Part shown: piece after piece, positions 55,288 through 64,000 of the stretch
How positions within the stretch are numbered: position 1 is the first letter of the stretch
Layout of the letters: every line of letters starts with the position of its first letter
Assembly (NCBI RefSeq): GCF_030770395.1
Contig: NZ_CP132480.1
Location: 3,089,791 to 3,153,790 of the forward strand
Direction: 5' to 3'
Length of the DNA: 64,000 nucleotides
Origin: Telluria beijingensis
GTDB lineage: Bacteria; Pseudomonadota; Gammaproteobacteria; Burkholderiales; Burkholderiaceae_D
Position numbers and translations under genes: made by a program
Notes under the pieces: model-generated
What the model was told of the DNA's origin: nothing
What the model saw: the letters and a program-made list of their open reading frames with translations, nothing else
Database searches by the model: none

Positions 55288-56166
55288 TCAGCGGGGCCGG
55301 CGCCCGCGCGCCTCTTCCAGCATCGCGCATAACTGCTCGGCGCCCTCGGCCGTGCGCGGCCCGGCGCGGTTGGTCAGATCGCCATCGATCAGGAACAGGT
55401 TGTCGCGCTTCACGGCGGTCATGCCCTTGAAGGCTTGCCACATCTTGCCGCCCGGGTCCTTGGGATCGTCGCGCCTGCCGACCAGGATCACTTCGGGATC
55501 GGCCTCGATCACCGCCTCGACGCCGACCTCGGGCGCGATCGTCTTCAGCCTCCCGAACAGATTGCGTCCGCCGCACAGGCGCACCATATCGCTGGCGATA
55601 TGGTCGTCGTTGAGGGTGTACAGCGGCCGGTCCCAGACCTGGTAGAACACGGTGACCGTCGGCCGCCCGGCGTAGCGCGTCCTGAGCGCCGCGATGCGAC
55701 CGTCGTAGTCCTGCGCCGCCTGGCGCGCGACCGGTTCGGTGCCCAGCAGCCGCCCCAGGCGCAGCAGGTTGACGCCGACCTGTTCCAGCCGGTTCGGTTC
55801 GCTGTGGTAGACCGGGATGCCGAGGCGCTCCAGTTGCTCGACCTGGCGCACCGGATTGCCGCTGTGCCAGACCACGACCAGGTCGGGCTTGAGCGCCAGC
55901 ACGCGCTCGAAGTCGATCTTGTTGTAGCTGCCCACCTGCGGCAGCTTCTTCGCAGCCTCCGGATAGTCGCTGTAGTCGACGGCGCCGACGAGCCGCGCCC
56001 CGCCGCCGGCCGCGTACAGCAGCTCGGTGACGTGGGGCGCCAGCGCGATCACGCGCTGGGCCGGCCGCGCCAGCGTGACCGTGCGGCCGGCGTCGTCGAC
56101 GACGGCGATGGCGGCCGACGCATTGGCACAGAGTACGGCCAGCACGGCCCCCAGCAAGACCTTCAT
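55288..56166 (-). CDS. btuF: Cobalamin-binding periplasmic protein (BtuF-like)
   Basis: A 292-aa substrate-binding protein of a vitamin B12 ABC importer. Signal peptide ends ANASAA. TroA/BtuF-type fold: RVIALAPHVTELLYAAGGG, LVGAVDYSDYPEAAKKLPQV, LKPDLVVVWHSGNP, YQVWDRPLYTLNDDHIASDM. The ATG at 56166 lies 4 bp after the btuB stop, so both are under the B12 riboswitch. The permease and ATPase genes are not in the next 1 kb; they may lie elsewhere. Confidence 0.87.
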   Translation of the reverse strand: MKVLLGAVLAVLCANASAAIAVVDDAGRTVTLARPAQRVIALAPHVTELLYAAGGGARLVGAVDYSDYPEAAKKLPQVGSYNKIDFERVLALKPDLVVVWHSGNPVRQVEQLERLGIPVYHSEPNRLEQVGVNLLRLGRLLGTEPVARQAAQDYDGRIAALRTRYAGRPTVTVFYQVWDRPLYTLNDDHIASDMVRLCGGRNLFGRLKTIAPEVGVEAVIEADPEVILVGRRDDPKDPGGKMWQAFKGMTAVKRDNLFLIDGDLTNRAGPRTAEGAEQLCAMLEEARGRRPR

Positions 56167-56170
56167 GGCA

Positions 56171-58123
56171 TCAGAAGTCGAAACGCGCCGACAGTTTCAG
56201 TTGGCGGCCGTCGCTCGGATAGATGCCGGCGCGGCAGTTGTAGGCTTGGCTGTAGTACTGGCGGTCGGCCAGGTTCAGGCCCGAGACCGCCACTTCCCAT
56301 GGGCCGAAGCGGCGCGCATAGCGGGCGTCGAGCGTGGTGAACGACGGCATGCGGGTGCTGCAGCTATTGGTGAAATCGTCGCCATAGCGCTGGCTGTCGA
56401 CCCACTGGGCGCCGATGTCGGCGGTCTGGCCGTTGCCCGGGGCCCAGGCCAGGCGCGCGGTGACGACGTGCTTCGGCACCAGCACCATCTCGCGGCCGGC
56501 GTTGGGGCCGTCGCGGAACTCGGCCTGCACGTACTGCCACGCCCCGGTCAGGCGCCAGTCCCTGGCAAAGACGGCCTGCCCTTCGAGCTCCACGCCCTGG
56601 CGGCGGGTCGGATCGAGGTTGGTATTGGCGCCGAAGCCGATGGTCGGGTCGAAGTAGATCTCGTTGGTCAGGCGGTGGCGGAACAGGCGCGCGGTCGCTT
56701 TACGGGCTTCGGTGCCGGCGCTGACGCCCAGCTCCAGGTCGCGCGAGGTTTGCGGCGCCAAGACGTCCAGGGTCGAACGGTAGCTGTTTTCGTCGATATT
56801 GGCGATGCGGTAGCTGCGGCCGGCCTTGGCGAACACGGTCACGAGCGGCATCACGTCGATGCTGCCCTCGACGGTCCAGGCATTGAGCGACTGCTTGCGG
56901 TGCTCCCCGACCACTGGCGGGAAGGCCAGCGGGTCGCTGTAGTCTTTTTCGAAACGCTCGTGGCGGCCGCCGATCGCCAGGCGGGCATTGTGCGGCGCGT
57001 TCCACAGCAGTTCGTCGCGCAGGTAGAAGGCCTTCGAATCCTGGCGCGCATCGCCGGCCGAAAAGTCGGACGTCACGTCGCGCTCCCAGCGCATCAGGTC
57101 GATGCCGGCGACGAATTCGTTGCGCTGGCCGCCAAGGTCGGCGGTATGGCGCAGGCGCGGCGAGAACTGGGTCTGCTCGGCCTCATAGACCGAGGTCGAC
57201 AGCGTGCCGAAATCGTAGGTCGACGAGACTTCGCGTTCGCGATGCGACAGCTCGGCGGCCAGCTCGAAGGCGCCCACGCGGTGCTCGACGAAGGCGGTCA
57301 CGCGGTCGGTGTCGAGCGAGCCGAAGTTGTTCGGCGTGTCGGTCTGGGTCGGGATGGCCAGGAATTGCGCTTCGGTCAGCGCGCCGGGCAGGCGCGAATC
57401 CGAGCGCGAACTTTCGAAGCGCAGGCCGGCGCGGCCGTTCGGCGCATAGGCGTACTGCAGGCCACCGCTGAAGCTCGTCTGCTCATACTTGTTGTTGTCG
57501 CGGTAGTTGTCGGTGCGGCGGTCGCTGACTGCGGCGTCGAACGACCAGGGACCGGCGCCGTGGGCAATCGAGGCGCGCAGGTCGAGGTGGTCGAAGCGGC
57601 CGGCTTCGGCGAACAGCGAGCCCGAGGTGCCTTCCTTGCCCGCGCCGCGGCGGGTGACGATATTGATCACGCCGCCGGTGGCGCCGTCGCCATACAGCAC
57701 GCTGCTGCCGCCGCGCGTGATCTCGATGCGCTCGACGGTGTCCACGGGAATCGTCGACAGCACGGTATGCGCCAGTTCGTTCTCGTTCAGGCGCACGCCG
57801 TCGACCAGCACCACGGTGTTCTGGGCGCTGTTGGTGCCGAAGCCGCGCAGGTCGAGGCCGAAGTCGGGCGAGCCGTCCAGGCTCTGGCGGCCGAAGACGC
57901 CGCCGATCTTGCGGATCGCCTGGTTGACGTCGGTGGCGCCGGCGCTGCGGATCTGCTCGGCGCTGATGACGGTGGCGCCGATCGGCGTGGCCTGGGCCGG
58001 GAAGCGCGGGCCGGTGATGACGACCGATGGCAAGGTGTCCTGGGCGACAACGTTCGGGGCGAACAGGGCGAAGGCGCAGGCCAATGCGAGTGGCGCGCGG
58101 CGCGGTGCGGCAGCAAAAATCAT
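56171..58123 (-). CDS. btuB: TonB-dependent vitamin B12 receptor (BtuB-like)
   Basis: A 650-aa outer-membrane receptor. Signal peptide ends NVVAQ; TonB-box-like region DTLPSVVITG; plug QAIRKIGGVFGRQSLDGS, VVLVDGVRLNENELAH, RIEITRGGSSVLYGDGATGG. Barrel ends RQLKLSARFDF with terminal Phe. The ATG at 58123 begins the signal peptide; a GTG at 58150 is the alternative. Direct control by the cobalamin riboswitch upstream fixes the substrate as a corrinoid. It is energised by TonB-ExbBD. Confidence 0.93.
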   Translation of the reverse strand: MIFAAAPRRAPLALACAFALFAPNVVAQDTLPSVVITGPRFPAQATPIGATVISAEQIRSAGATDVNQAIRKIGGVFGRQSLDGSPDFGLDLRGFGTNSAQNTVVLVDGVRLNENELAHTVLSTIPVDTVERIEITRGGSSVLYGDGATGGVINIVTRRGAGKEGTSGSLFAEAGRFDHLDLRASIAHGAGPWSFDAAVSDRRTDNYRDNNKYEQTSFSGGLQYAYAPNGRAGLRFESSRSDSRLPGALTEAQFLAIPTQTDTPNNFGSLDTDRVTAFVEHRVGAFELAAELSHREREVSSTYDFGTLSTSVYEAEQTQFSPRLRHTADLGGQRNEFVAGIDLMRWERDVTSDFSAGDARQDSKAFYLRDELLWNAPHNARLAIGGRHERFEKDYSDPLAFPPVVGEHRKQSLNAWTVEGSIDVMPLVTVFAKAGRSYRIANIDENSYRSTLDVLAPQTSRDLELGVSAGTEARKATARLFRHRLTNEIYFDPTIGFGANTNLDPTRRQGVELEGQAVFARDWRLTGAWQYVQAEFRDGPNAGREMVLVPKHVVTARLAWAPGNGQTADIGAQWVDSQRYGDDFTNSCSTRMPSFTTLDARYARRFGPWEVAVSGLNLADRQYYSQAYNCRAGIYPSDGRQLKLSARFDF

Positions 58124-58194
58124 GATGAATGTGTTCTCGGTAAAAGGCACCGGCCCGCGTCCCCGCAGGCCAGAGTCAACGGAAGCACGTACGA

Positions 58195-58400
58195 CGCGCT
58201 TCCACCTGTTTGGCCGGTATCCGGGCTGGCAAGCATGACGGCCTCACCTTCCTGCGCGTCATGCACAGTGGTTGTCGAGACCGCCTGCCGCGCTGCAAGA
58301 GCAGGCGCGGCGCTTGTTGACCGTTGCGGGGGCAGCACACCTCCATGGCGGCGCGGGGCGCGGCCATGTCGTGTTTCCCGTTTAACTTCGCGCACCTGGA
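58195..58400 (-). promoter_or_regulatory. Cobalamin riboswitch
   Basis: Minus-strand order: GAAACACGACATGG, then GTGCTGCCCCCGCAACGGTC (consensus GCUGCCCCCGCAACUGU), CCACTGTGCATGACG, GGAAGGTGAGGCCGTCATG, and the B12 box AGCCCGGATACCGGCC at about 58206-58224. It ends ~85 bp before btuB and should turn off btuB-btuF when B12 is bound. Limits are approximate. Confidence 0.9.
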
Positions 58401-58522
58401 CGCGCGCGAGAGCACCAAAACGGGGCGATTATAACCTGACAAGCCGCCCGCTGCCCGGCCGCCGGCAGCCTGGCGCGGGATCGGCTACCATCGTCGTTTT
58501 CATGCTCATCACGGGAGTGTCC

Positions 58523-59338
58523 ATGGCGCGTCTACCCACTTATTTCGTGTCGCACGGCGGCGGTCCCTGGCCGTGGATGCGCGAGCAGTACGGCACTGCC
58601 TATGACCAGCTGGCCGCCTCGCTCGCTGCCATGCGGGTCGAGGCTGGCGATGCGGTGCGCGCGGTGCTGGTCGTGACTGCGCACTGGGAGACGCCGCAGT
58701 TCATGGTGTCGTCCGGGGCGGCGCCGGGCATGATTTATGACTATGGCGGCTTTCCGTCGCATACCTACCAGATCACCTACCCGGCCCCGGGAGAACCGGC
58801 TTTGGCGCGGCGCATGGCCGATCTGCTGAACGAGGCCGGCCATCCCGCGACGCTGGACGCCGAACGCGGCTTCGACCATGGGACGTTCTCAATGCTGTAT
58901 CCGGTGTATCCGGAAGCGCGCATGCCGGTGGTGCAGCTGTCGCTCAGGGCCGACCTCGATCCGGCCGCCCACCTGGCCGCGGGCCGTGCGCTGGCGCCGC
59001 TGCGCGACGAGGGCGTGTTGATCATCGGCAGCGGGCTGTCGTACCACAACCTGCGCCAGTTCGGGCCGAATGGACGCGAGGCCTCGCGGGCGTTCGATGG
59101 GTGGTTGCAGCAGACGCTGCTCGGACGCGATCCTGCCGAACGCGCGCAGGACTTGCTGCAATGGGAGTCGGCGCCGATGGCGCGGGCGGCGCATCCGCGC
59201 GAAGAACACCTGATCCCGCTGATGGTGGCGCTGGGGGCGGCCGAACACGAGGCCGCGGCCTGCGTCTATCATGAAGACGCGTTCATGGGCAATTTGGCGG
59301 TGTCGAGTTTCAGGTTCGGGGCGGCGCCGCAGTCATAA
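58523..59338 (+). CDS. DODA-type extradiol ring-cleavage dioxygenase-like protein
   Basis: A 271-aa protein of the LigB/DODA family. Metal His in YFVSHGGGPW, then VVTAHWETPQFMVSSG, GFDHGTFSMLYPVYPEARMP and LIIGSGLSYHNLRQF. The normal length is ~260 aa. ATG 58523 follows GGGAGTG. Substrate is unknown; many bacterial members are annotated only by fold. Monocistronic; a REP-like repeat follows. Confidence 0.9.
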   Translation: MARLPTYFVSHGGGPWPWMREQYGTAYDQLAASLAAMRVEAGDAVRAVLVVTAHWETPQFMVSSGAAPGMIYDYGGFPSHTYQITYPAPGEPALARRMADLLNEAGHPATLDAERGFDHGTFSMLYPVYPEARMPVVQLSLRADLDPAAHLAAGRALAPLRDEGVLIIGSGLSYHNLRQFGPNGREASRAFDGWLQQTLLGRDPAERAQDLLQWESAPMARAAHPREEHLIPLMVALGAAEHEAAACVYHEDAFMGNLAVSSFRFGAAPQS

Positions 59339-59360
59339 GCAAGCAACCATACCGCTCACA

Positions 59361-59448
59361 CGTCGTACCCGCGCAGGCGGGTACCCAAGTACTGCTCATG
59401 CTGTCGAAACGCTAGCAAACTTGGGTACCCGCCTGCGCGGGTACGACG
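59361..59448. repeat. REP-like nested inverted repeat, second copy
   Basis: CGTCGTACCCGC ... GCGGGTACGACG with inner ACCCAAGT ... AACTTGGGT, same plan as 37165-37249, but TACCC/GGGTA replaces TTCCC/GGGAA on both arms. Lies between the convergent ends of the dioxygenase and ylqF. Confidence 0.8.
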
Positions 59449-59486
59449 TTTCGAGGCTTACGCAGGGAGCGCGCTAGCGGCGAATA

Positions 59487-60434
59487 TCACGTCCCCCGCT
59501 TGCCGCGCGCCGCTTCCTCGGCCTTCGCCGCGGCCTTCTCGGCCGCGATGCGCGCCTTCTCGGCCATCTCGGCCTCGTGCGCCGCCAGGCTGGCCGCGCG
59601 CGACTCGGGCGTTTCCAGGCTGATGCGGCCCAGGGCGCCCTGGCGATAATCCTGCAGCAGCGTATGCGCCGCCTTCTCGTAATCGAAGTCGCCGCCGCGT
59701 ACGCGGAAACCGCGGCGCTGGGCCACGCCCTCGATCACCGCCACGCCATCCATGCCCTCGGTCTTGAAGCCATAGCGCGCGGTGAGCAGTTGAGGGTAGC
59801 GCTGCAGCAGCAGCTCGCCCAGGTATTCGGCCACTTCTTCCTCGACCAGGGCATTGGTGCCGATCGCGTGGCTGGCGGCCAGCATCAGGCCGTCGCTGGC
59901 CATGGCGATCTTGGGCCACAGCATGCCGGGGGTGTCGACCAGCACCACGTTCTTGTTCAGGTACAGGCGCTGCTGGGTCTTGGTCACGGCCGGCTCGTCG
60001 CCCACCTTGGCCACGCGCTTCTTCAGCAGCGCGTTCATCAGGGTCGATTTGCCGACATTGGGGATACCCATGATCATGATGCGCAGCGGCTTGGTCGGCA
60101 CGCCGCGGTGCGGCGCCAGCGACAGCGCCAGGTCGGGGATGCGGGCCACATCGGCCGGCTTCTTGGTCGTCATCGGATAGGCGGTCACGCCGTCCTGCGC
60201 ATCGTAATAGGCTTTCCAGGCGGCGGTCGCATTGGGGTCGGCCAGGTCGATCTTGTTCAAGACCTTCAGGCAGGGGCGTTGGCGGAACTTGCGCAACTGG
60301 TCCACCAGCGGGTTGCAGCTCGCCTCGGGCAGGCGCGCGTCGAGCACCTCGATCACCAGATCGATGTTTTCCATCTGCTCGGCCGCTTCCCGCTTGGCCG
60401 CGTTCATGTGGCCAGGGAACCATTGAATCGACAT
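59487..60434 (-). CDS. ylqF: Ribosome biogenesis GTPase YlqF/RbgA
   Basis: A 315-aa circularly permuted GTPase that helps assemble the large ribosomal subunit. MSIQWFPGHMNAAKREAAEQ is the family start. G4 motif LNKIDLAD comes before G1 GIPNVGKSTLMNAL, and G3 DTPGMLWP follows, proving the permutation. The C-terminal tail is an Ala/Glu/Lys-rich helix (EMAEKARIAAEKAAAKAEE) longer than usual. Confidence 0.95.
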   Translation of the reverse strand: MSIQWFPGHMNAAKREAAEQMENIDLVIEVLDARLPEASCNPLVDQLRKFRQRPCLKVLNKIDLADPNATAAWKAYYDAQDGVTAYPMTTKKPADVARIPDLALSLAPHRGVPTKPLRIMIMGIPNVGKSTLMNALLKKRVAKVGDEPAVTKTQQRLYLNKNVVLVDTPGMLWPKIAMASDGLMLAASHAIGTNALVEEEVAEYLGELLLQRYPQLLTARYGFKTEGMDGVAVIEGVAQRRGFRVRGGDFDYEKAAHTLLQDYRQGALGRISLETPESRAASLAAHEAEMAEKARIAAEKAAAKAEEAARGKRGT

Positions 60435-60609
60435 ACTATTGCTCTCTTAATCTTTCGTCCAAGGCGCTATTTTACGCTGAGCCTAGTTGCAAACGTAGCG
60501 CGACGGCCACAACCCCGCTTTTCACGGCACGTACCGTTGAGCTGTTGCAACACTGTTGACATATTCGAGGCGCACACTCCCGTCTTGCCTGCACACGACG
60601 GAGATGGGA

Positions 60610-60726
60610 ATGCGCGCACGGGAAAAACTGAAACGGTCGCTGGTGCGCTGGTATGGCGTGCTGATGCTGTGCTGCGCCATCGTGGTGTCGGCGCTGGTCG
60701 ACCAGTTGCCGCTGCTGCCTTATTGA
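60610..60726 (+). CDS. Small single-helix membrane protein (38 aa)
   Basis: Not in the usual size range. ATG 60610 is preceded by GGAGATGGGA (a good ribosome-binding site). The product has a basic N-terminus (MRAREKLKRSLVRW) and one hydrophobic helix (YGVLMLCCAIVVSALV), ending DQLPLLPY. No homologue is known to me. The codon use is normal for the genome. The rest of 60435-60994 shows nothing else convincing. Confidence 0.5.
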   Translation: MRAREKLKRSLVRWYGVLMLCCAIVVSALVDQLPLLPY

Positions 60727-60994
60727 TCCGCGGCCAAGTTCCGAACCACTCAAGGCGCACGATACTACCCGCAGCCACTCGAATAGTTGCGGCGGCAAAC
60801 CTCGCTATTCACTGCCGGGGCAGGCGCAGACGGCGGAGCTGTCCTCGTCATCGTCAGTGCAGGGGCAGCCGATATTCGATGTACCGCTGTATAGCGGCAA
60901 TGGGTGCGCCGCTCCAGAGCTTCGTACGAATACTGGTTAATTCTTCATTGACGTATGTCGTTATCACTGCTCGTAGACCGACGACAATCGAAGC

Positions 60995-62284
60995 ATGTTA
61001 CGTCTACAAGCGTATAAGTACGAACTGATGCCCAGTGGCGAGCAAGCACGTGCCATGCGTCGCTACGCCGGAGCGTGCCGCTTCGTCTACAACAAGGCGC
61101 TGGCGCTGCAAAAGGAAAACCACGACGCTGGTAACAAGTTCATCGGATACGTCGCCATGGCGAAGCACTTGACCAGTTGGCGCAACAGTGCTGAAACGCC
61201 ATGGCTGAAAGACTCGCCTTGCCACCCATTGCAACAAGCCTTGAAGAACTTAGATAAGGCGTACAAGAACTTTTTCGAGAACCGAGCCGACTTCCCCAGC
61301 TTCAAGCGCAAAGGCGCCGGCGAGAGCTTCCACTACCCTGATCCGAAGCAGATCAAGCTCGACCAGGCCAACGATCGCATCTCCTTGCCGAAGCTCGGGT
61401 GGTTACGCTACCGCAAAAGCCGTGAGGTACTGGGCGAAGTCCGCAACGTCACCGTCAGCAAGTCAGGCGGAAAGTGGTTCGCGTCGATCCAGACGCAACG
61501 CGAAGTCGAACAGCCGCTTCCCACAGCGACAACGGCCATCGGCATCGATGTCGGTATCGGTCGATTCGTCACGATGAGCGACGGCGAATTCATCGTCCCG
61601 CTAAACTGTTTCAAGAAGCATCTACCTCGCCTGGCACGCTGCCAGCGCAGCATGAGCCGCAAGGTCAAGTTCAGCAACAACTGGAAGAAGGCGAAAGCCC
61701 GCGTCCAGAAGATTCACACCGGCATCGCGAACGCGCGAAAAGACTTCCTGCATAAAACCACAACGGCGATCAGCAAAAACCACGCACTCGTCTGCATTGA
61801 GGATTTGCAGGTACGGAATATGTCCAGGTCTTCCAAGGGCACAATCGAACAGCCGGGCAAGAAGGTCAGCCAGAAAAGCGGTCTGAACCGCGCCATTCTC
61901 GATCAGGGATGGGGCGAATTCCGGCGGCAGCTCAACTACAAGATGGCGTGGTGTGGCGGCGTATTGCTATGCGTGCCACCGCAACACACCAGCCAGACTT
62001 GCCCGTGGTGTGGTCACGTCTCGAGAGAGAATCGGCAAACTCAGGCGTCATTCTTGTGCGTCGATTGCGGCTACAAAAATCATGCCGATGTAGTCGCCGC
62101 AATTAACGTCTTAGCGCGAGGACATCGCGTATTAGCCTGTGGAGAGATGGTGCAGCCAGGCCGCTCGACGAAGCAGGAACCCACCGAAGCGCCCAACAGC
62201 TCAGCGTGCGGCGCCGTAGGAATTCTCGTCCTTCAGGGCGGGGAGGATGTCAAGTTCCAGCCGCCCTGCACGCAGCCAATGTAG
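60995..62284 (+). CDS. tnpB: TnpB RNA-guided nuclease (IS200/IS605 type), lone
   Basis: A 429-aa TnpB unrelated in detail to the one at 46618. RuvC Asp in [16 protein letters not shown], Glu in [14 protein letters not shown], Asp in [18 protein letters not shown]; zinc finger CPWCGH and CVDCGY. The N-terminus [20 protein letters not shown] is typical. No tnpA is nearby, so it resembles IS1341-type elements. The tail LQGGEDVK marks the right end of the element; the last ~9 residues are read from host DNA. The omega RNA should end around 62252. Confidence 0.92.
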   Translation: MLRLQAYKYELMPSGEQARAMRRYAGACRFVYNKALALQKENHDAGNKFIGYVAMAKHLTSWRNSAETPWLKDSPCHPLQQALKNLDKAYKNFFENRADFPSFKRKGAGESFHYPDPKQIKLDQANDRISLPKLGWLRYRKSREVLGEVRNVTVSKSGGKWFASIQTQREVEQPLPTATTAIGIDVGIGRFVTMSDGEFIVPLNCFKKHLPRLARCQRSMSRKVKFSNNWKKAKARVQKIHTGIANARKDFLHKTTTAISKNHALVCIEDLQVRNMSRSSKGTIEQPGKKVSQKSGLNRAILDQGWGEFRRQLNYKMAWCGGVLLCVPPQHTSQTCPWCGHVSRENRQTQASFLCVDCGYKNHADVVAAINVLARGHRVLACGEMVQPGRSTKQEPTEAPNSSACGAVGILVLQGGEDVKFQPPCTQPM

Positions 62285-62477
62285 CCGCAGACGCCGGCGG
62301 CGTTGGGATGGGCGCCCTTGAGGGCACGCGGGGCGCCGCCGAAATTGGCCAGCGCGTGCCCAAGCAACAGCTAGCTGCTGCTGCTGTCGTCAGGATATAG
62401 CAAGCGTACTGACCAAGCGGCCGGTCATGCGTGACTGCGCGAAAAGCGCCGTTGGGTTTCCTGACCGTTCCCGTGTT

Positions 62478-63410
62478 TTACTCCAGATCCGCCATCGCCT
62501 TCAGGTGCGCCACCACGCTGCGCCCCAGCGCCGACAGGTCGTAGCCGCCTTCGAGGCAGCTCACCACGCGCCCGCCGGCGTGCTCGTTCGCCACCGCCAT
62601 CACCTGGCGCGTGATCCATGCATAATCGGCCTCCACCAGGCCCATGCCGCCCATATCGTCGTCGCGGTGGCCGTCGAAGCCGGCAGAGATGAAGATCATC
62701 TGCGGCTTGAAGGCGTGCAGCGCCGGCAGCCAATGCTCGCGCACCAGCTTGCGCACCGCGTCGCCGTCGCACAGCGCCGGCACCGGCAGGTTGATGCGGT
62801 TGGCCGTGACCGGCTCCGGCTCGCTGTACGGATAGAACGGATGCTGGAAGAAGCTGGCCATCAGCACCCGCGGCTCGTCGCGGAAGGCGTCGGCGGTGCC
62901 GTTGCCGTGGTGGACGTCGAAGTCGACGATGGCGACCCGCTCCAGGCCGTGGGCCTCGAGCGCATGGCGCGCCGCGATCGCGACGTTGTTGAAGAAGCAG
63001 AACCCCATCGGCGTGGTCGGGGTGGCGTGGTGGCCGGGCGGGCGCACCGAGCAGAAGGCATTCGACACGCTGCCCTTGATGACGTCGTCGGTCGCGGCCA
63101 CCGCGGCCCCGGCCGCGCGCAGCGCCGCCTGGTAGCTGTAATGACAGAGCGAGGTGTCGCCATCGAGCGGGTAATAGTCGCCCGGCGTGGCCGGCACGTT
63201 CTCGCGCACCAGCGCCAGCGCGCCCGGCGTATGGTTGCGCAACACCTGGTCCAGCTCGGCCAGCGGCGCGCTGCGCTGCTCGAGCAGCCCGTCCAGCCGG
63301 GCCAGGATCAGCTGGTCGTCGATCGCCTGCAGGCGGGCCGGGGATTCGGGGTGCCAGCTGCCCATCTCGTGCCGCAGGCAGTCGGGGTGGCTGTAAATCG
63401 CTGTGCTCAT
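62478..63410 (-). CDS. Histone-deacetylase-like amidohydrolase
   Basis: A 310-aa zinc hydrolase of the class II HDAC/acetylpolyamine amidohydrolase family. Catalytic His pair in RPPGHHATPTTPMG, zinc ligands in VDFDVHHGNGTAD and ISAGFDGHRDDDMGG, C-terminal CLEGGYDLSALGRSVV. ATG 63410 begins the conserved MSTAIYSHPDCLRHEMGSWH; a second ATG at 63437 is possible. Natural bacterial substrates are acetylated polyamines or proteins. The 190 bp before it (62285-62477) show no feature. Confidence 0.92.
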   Translation of the reverse strand: MSTAIYSHPDCLRHEMGSWHPESPARLQAIDDQLILARLDGLLEQRSAPLAELDQVLRNHTPGALALVRENVPATPGDYYPLDGDTSLCHYSYQAALRAAGAAVAATDDVIKGSVSNAFCSVRPPGHHATPTTPMGFCFFNNVAIAARHALEAHGLERVAIVDFDVHHGNGTADAFRDEPRVLMASFFQHPFYPYSEPEPVTANRINLPVPALCDGDAVRKLVREHWLPALHAFKPQMIFISAGFDGHRDDDMGGMGLVEADYAWITRQVMAVANEHAGGRVVSCLEGGYDLSALGRSVVAHLKAMADLE

Positions 63411-63574
63411 GATGCTGTCGTCTCCGCCAATGCTCATCCATTCATACCCCGCGCCGCCGTTCTCGCATAGAATCCCCCGGGACGGCTGTACCTTGCAGGG
63501 CATGAAGCTTGCCAATGGCGCTAATCTACCACGCCGGCCGCCGAATTGAAGACGACCACTACCGGAATCCATCC

Positions 63575-64000
<426 letters not shown>

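Noticed and set aside
56027..59338. 1103-aa frame ending in the dioxygenase
   Set aside because: The first ~830 residues are antisense to btuB and its riboswitch; only the last 271 residues from 58523 are a real protein.
60790..60950. Cys-rich peptide frame on the minus strand left of the lone tnpB (GCPCTDDDED ... CACPGSE)
   Set aside because: Looks like a RiPP-type or lipoprotein C-terminus, but no start or ribosome-binding site is visible and the other flank of the insertion does not continue it convincingly.

Overview
The window looks like a chromosomal segment of a high-GC betaproteobacterium of the Oxalobacteraceae (Massilia/Telluria type). The pointers are PEP-CTERM proteins, an exosortase-type exopolysaccharide (EPS) locus with epsL, epsD and epsE, the Burkholderiales gene order exbB-exbD-lpxK-Trm112-kdsB-adk, and many two-component and TonB-type genes. 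This placement is an inference from gene content and order; no rRNA gene is present.

Layout. 0-4 kb: secreted nuclease and PEP-CTERM surface proteins. 4-14 kb: a minus-strand sugar-nucleotide and glycosyltransferase block (manC, a sugar-1-P nucleotidyltransferase, galE, a WecG-type transferase, a heparinase-like protein, two GT4 enzymes, a CapK-like adenylate-forming protein). 14-15.3 kb: mgtC/sapB and a VOC protein. 15.3-21 kb: what remains of an EPS export operon. This EPS region (10.5-18 kb) is visibly damaged: three adjacent genes carry apparent frameshifts, epsE is cut and joined out of frame to the 3' end of a GlcNAc-transferase-like gene, and wcaJ is cut and joined to the 3' part of fcl, which is itself frameshifted. 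The usual epsF/epsG/exosortase genes are absent between the remnants.

21-28 kb: an ABC-F ATPase (uup), an intact tRNA-Arg(CCT), an orphan T6SS immunity/amidase pair (Tai4/Tae4), then a mobile-element graveyard. In the graveyard a second tRNA-Arg(CCT) gene is split exactly in its anticodon loop by a 352-bp relic of an IS607-type tnpB element. A second relic lies in opposite orientation, and direct repeats of the marR 3' end flank the block. A MarR regulator and a benzoate/2-aminobenzoate-CoA ligase follow. 28-36.5 kb: a response regulator, a 1422-aa hybrid histidine kinase coupled to a patatin-like protein, gamma-glutamyltransferase, and an SDR dehydrogenase behind a perfect palindrome. 37-41 kb: adk, kdsB, Trm112, lpxK, exbD, exbB (envelope biogenesis). 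41.2-42.0 kb: a non-coding array of six DnaA-box-like repeats. 42-46.5 kb: xseA, sodB, a GRDP-like protein, and a PS-decarboxylase-like protein.

46.6-48.6 kb: a full-length IS607-type element (intact tnpB, broken serine recombinase). 48.8-54.1 kb: an RstA/RstB-like two-component pair interrupted by an opposing mipA operon, then an MFS transporter. 54.1-58.4 kb: dsbA and a btuB-btuF vitamin B12 uptake operon under a cobalamin riboswitch. 58.5-64 kb: a ring-cleavage dioxygenase-like protein, ylqF/rbgA, a lone IS605-type tnpB, a histone-deacetylase-like amidohydrolase, and the start of a MoxR ATPase.

Gene starts were chosen from ribosome-binding sites, family N-termini and ATGA/TGATG overlaps. 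All family assignments come from reading motifs by eye.
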